64,000 bases of DNA from SAR202 cluster bacterium bin127 (GTDB taxonomy: Bacteria > Chloroflexota > Dehalococcoidia > Lucifugimonadales > Lucifugimonadaceae): the NCBI GenBank assembly GCA_002239045.1, contig MPNN01000004.1, positions 245,971-309,970 on the forward strand, given 5' to 3'. Shown here one piece after another: positions 62,521 through 64,000 of the stretch (its first letter is position 1; each line of letters starts with the position of its first letter). A program made the translations under genes and the position numbers. The notes below the pieces were generated by a model, which saw nothing but the letters and a program-made list of their open reading frames with translations, was not told where the DNA came from and did no database searches.

Positions 62521-62556
62521 CCGTCATTCCGGCGAAAGCCGGAATCCAGAGGGGTG
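62521..62556 (-). repeat. R1 repeat, core copy
   Basis: CCGTCATTCCGGCGAAAGCC then GGAATCCAGAGGGGTG. Lies 20 bases after the stop of the large surface protein gene. Confidence 0.9.
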
Positions 62557-62576
62557 GCGAGGGGCTTGCCAGGGTC

Positions 62577-64000
62577 TTACTTGGTGGATGTGCGGATGCG
62601 GGTTCGGTCGCCTTTGCCTTCTTCGTTGACGGCTCGGACCCAGATCAGGTACTCGGTCGCTCGGTCTAGTCGTCGGAACTGGATCGTGGTTTTGTCGGCG
62701 TCGGGGGTCATAGTGTGTCCGTCGCCGCCGCCTACCGGTTGGATGTGGGCTATGTATCCGGTGGGAGTTCCGCCTTCCGTCGGTGCTTCCCATGAGACGA
62801 TGATGCGGGTGTTGCGGGGCTCGACGGTGAGGTTGGTCACGGGGCCGGGCAGCTGGACTGCCAGTTGTTGCAGCTGGGGTTCCTGCTCCGGTTCGGATTC
62901 GATCGGCTGGGGTTCGATCGGCTCCGGCTGGGTGGGGGCGTTCACCGTGACGTCGAAGGCGTCGCTGGCGGTGTTGCCGTCGGCGTCTTGTGCGGTGACG
63001 GTGATGGTCGCGGCGCCTTCGGACACCCCGGACACCGTGAGCGTGGATTGGTCGGCGGATACTGATACGGTGGCTTTGCCCTCGTCCGACGATGCGGCGG
63101 TGATCGTCAGGCTGTCGCCGTCGGCGTCGCTGAAGACGCCGGACGTCGAGACTTCGTGCGTCGCGTCGACCTCCAGCGCGCTCACGTCGGCGATGGACGA
63201 TGCTGCGACCGGCGCGGATTTCACCGTTACTGCGAAGGTGTCGGACACCTCGCCGCCGTTGCCGTCGGAAGCGGTGACGGTGATGTTCGCGGCGCCTCGG
63301 CTCTTGGCGGACACCGTGAGCGTCGAATCGTCGGATGCGACCGACACGGTGGCTACGCTCTCGTCCGACGATGTCGCCGTGACGGTCAGGTCGTCGTTGT
63401 CGGCGTCGGCGAACACGCCGGACAGGGAGACCTGGCTCGTTCCGCTCTCGTCGACGATGGTGGCGTCCGATATGGCGGAGGAGACCGTGGGCGCGTTGTT
63501 TGGCGGTGCGACCACGGTCACGTCGAACGCGTCGCGGGCGGTGTTGCCGTCGGCGTCTTGTGCGGTGACGGTGATGGTCGCGGTGCCTTCGGACACCCCG
63601 GACACCGTGAGCGTGGACTGATCGGCGGATACGGAGACGGTGGCTTTGCCCTCGTCGGACGATGCCGCGGTGATGGTCAGGCTGTCGCCGTCGGCATCGC
63701 TGAAGACGGCGGAGAGCGAGACTTCTTCCGTCGCGTCGACCTCCAGCGCGCTCACGTCGGCGATGGACGATGCGACCGGCGCGGACTTGACAGTGACGGT
63801 GAAGGTCTCGTCGACCGATCCGCCCTTGCCGTCGGCGGCGTTTACCGTGATTGTGGCTGTGCCTCGGCTCTCGGCCGTCACCGTGAGCGTCGAGTAGTCA
63901 GCGGACACCGACACGGTCGCCACGCTCTTGTCCGAGGACGTGGCGGTGACCGTCAGGTCGTCGTTGTCGGGGTCGCTGAAGACGTTGGAGAGGGACGCCG
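62577..64000 (-). CDS. Large Ig/cadherin-like repeat surface protein, C-terminal part
   Basis: The frame runs to the right edge of the window, so the N-terminus is missing; 474 residues are seen. Tandem units of about 95 residues repeat the pattern SAVFSDADGDSLTITAASS, then KATVSVSADQSTLTVSG and ATITVTAQDADGNTA, ending in FxVTV. This is a bacterial cadherin/Ig-like (Calx-beta/CADG-type) fold known in adhesins. Two unit types alternate. The end is a fibronectin type III domain (LTVEPRNTRIIVSWEAPTEG, and TEYLIWVRAVNEEG), with no sorting signal. The near-identical units are very similar at DNA level. Probably a secreted or surface adhesin. Confidence 0.88.
   Translation of the reverse strand, partial: ASLSNVFSDPDNDDLTVTATSSDKSVATVSVSADYSTLTVTAESRGTATITVNAADGKGGSVDETFTVTVKSAPVASSIADVSALEVDATEEVSLSAVFSDADGDSLTITAASSDEGKATVSVSADQSTLTVSGVSEGTATITVTAQDADGNTARDAFDVTVVAPPNNAPTVSSAISDATIVDESGTSQVSLSGVFADADNDDLTVTATSSDESVATVSVASDDSTLTVSAKSRGAANITVTASDGNGGEVSDTFAVTVKSAPVAASSIADVSALEVDATHEVSTSGVFSDADGDSLTITAASSDEGKATVSVSADQSTLTVSGVSEGAATITVTAQDADGNTASDAFDVTVNAPTQPEPIEPQPIESEPEQEPQLQQLAVQLPGPVTNLTVEPRNTRIIVSWEAPTEGGTPTGYIAHIQPVGGGDGHTMTPDADKTTIQFRRLDRATEYLIWVRAVNEEGKGDRTRIRTSTK

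Larger units (their letters stand above)
61903..62576. other. Intergenic repeat cluster upstream of mfd
   Basis: About 670 bases without a gene. It holds the terminator at 61923, three R1 copies (62098, 62269, 62521) and two near-copies of AATGGCGTGCTTTG (62164 and 62419), each followed by TTTTCTCTGG. It also holds short hairpins of ACCCGCGTGCGCGGGT type (62446-62461). It looks like a place where palindromic elements accumulated. It must also contain the mfd promoter. Confidence 0.7.

Noticed and set aside
62425..63621. A 398-codon plus-strand frame with repeats
   Set aside because: Antisense of the Ig-repeat gene; its repetition mirrors the real gene and it lacks a start signal or signal peptide.

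Overview
This looks like a chromosomal window from a free-living or host-associated member of the Chloroflexota, probably near the Dehalococcoidia/SAR202 side. The clues are indirect: three enolase-superfamily (mandelate racemase-like) paralogues in 16 kb, an HpcH/HpaI aldolase, a sulfatase-like hydrolase, lipoproteins with Thr/Pro/Ala linkers of the TATPEP kind, no outer-membrane genes, and a sorting-type C-terminus (LPRTG, membrane segment, Arg tail) on a surface protein. No rRNA or other strong phylogenetic marker is present, so the placement is an inference.

Layout. 0-9 kb: a cut membrane-protein gene, pyrE, an obg-nadD operon, a PIN toxin with its partner, a two-subunit 2-oxoacid dehydrogenase E1 followed directly by a Fur-family regulator, then a zinc-type CDF exporter. 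8.8-16.4 kb is a metal-handling block: a 71-residue His/Cys repeat peptide, a large leucine-rich surface protein, small secreted proteins, and a complete znuA-znuC-znuB zinc importer. Its promoter carries two GATA-N5-TATC palindromes spaced 22 bp. 16.4-24 kb: a methyltransferase, an orphan CoA-transferase A subunit, an HD-domain phosphohydrolase paired with a YwgA/Panacea-like protein, an HpcH/HpaI aldolase, a MOSC protein and an ABC exporter. 23.7-30 kb holds toxin-antitoxin modules, an epimerase and hydrolase pair, an EEP nuclease flanked by 48-bp direct repeats, an Mrr-type nuclease and a HigBA pair. 30-44 kb is mostly metabolic (folB, M28 peptidase, nudC, two enolase-superfamily enzymes, MFS, RDD proteins, trpB), with one 1081-residue surface protein built from novel WW repeats. 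44-57.7 kb is accessory: membrane and secreted proteins, a dead AAA ATPase gene, a frameshifted third enolase-family gene, three more TA pairs, a sulfatase-like gene, an IS1595-type transposase, palindromic elements and a DUF91-like nuclease with a truncated second copy. 57.9-64 kb: mfd, a dense cluster of dispersed palindromic repeats, and the C-terminal part of a large Ig/cadherin-like repeat surface protein.

How the parts work together. Zinc homeostasis is the most coherent theme: a Fur-family regulator, an exporter and an importer that both carry long His/acidic stretches, and a small free His/Cys peptide that could buffer zinc. The second theme is genome plasticity. At least seven TA-type modules, several gene remnants, an IS element and a palindromic repeat family are present. 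One copy of the repeat (57 of 58 bases identical to another copy) is translated in frame inside Mfd.

Limits. Family assignments come from motifs read by eye. No database search, structure prediction or codon model was run, and start sites were chosen from Shine-Dalgarno spacing and family length.
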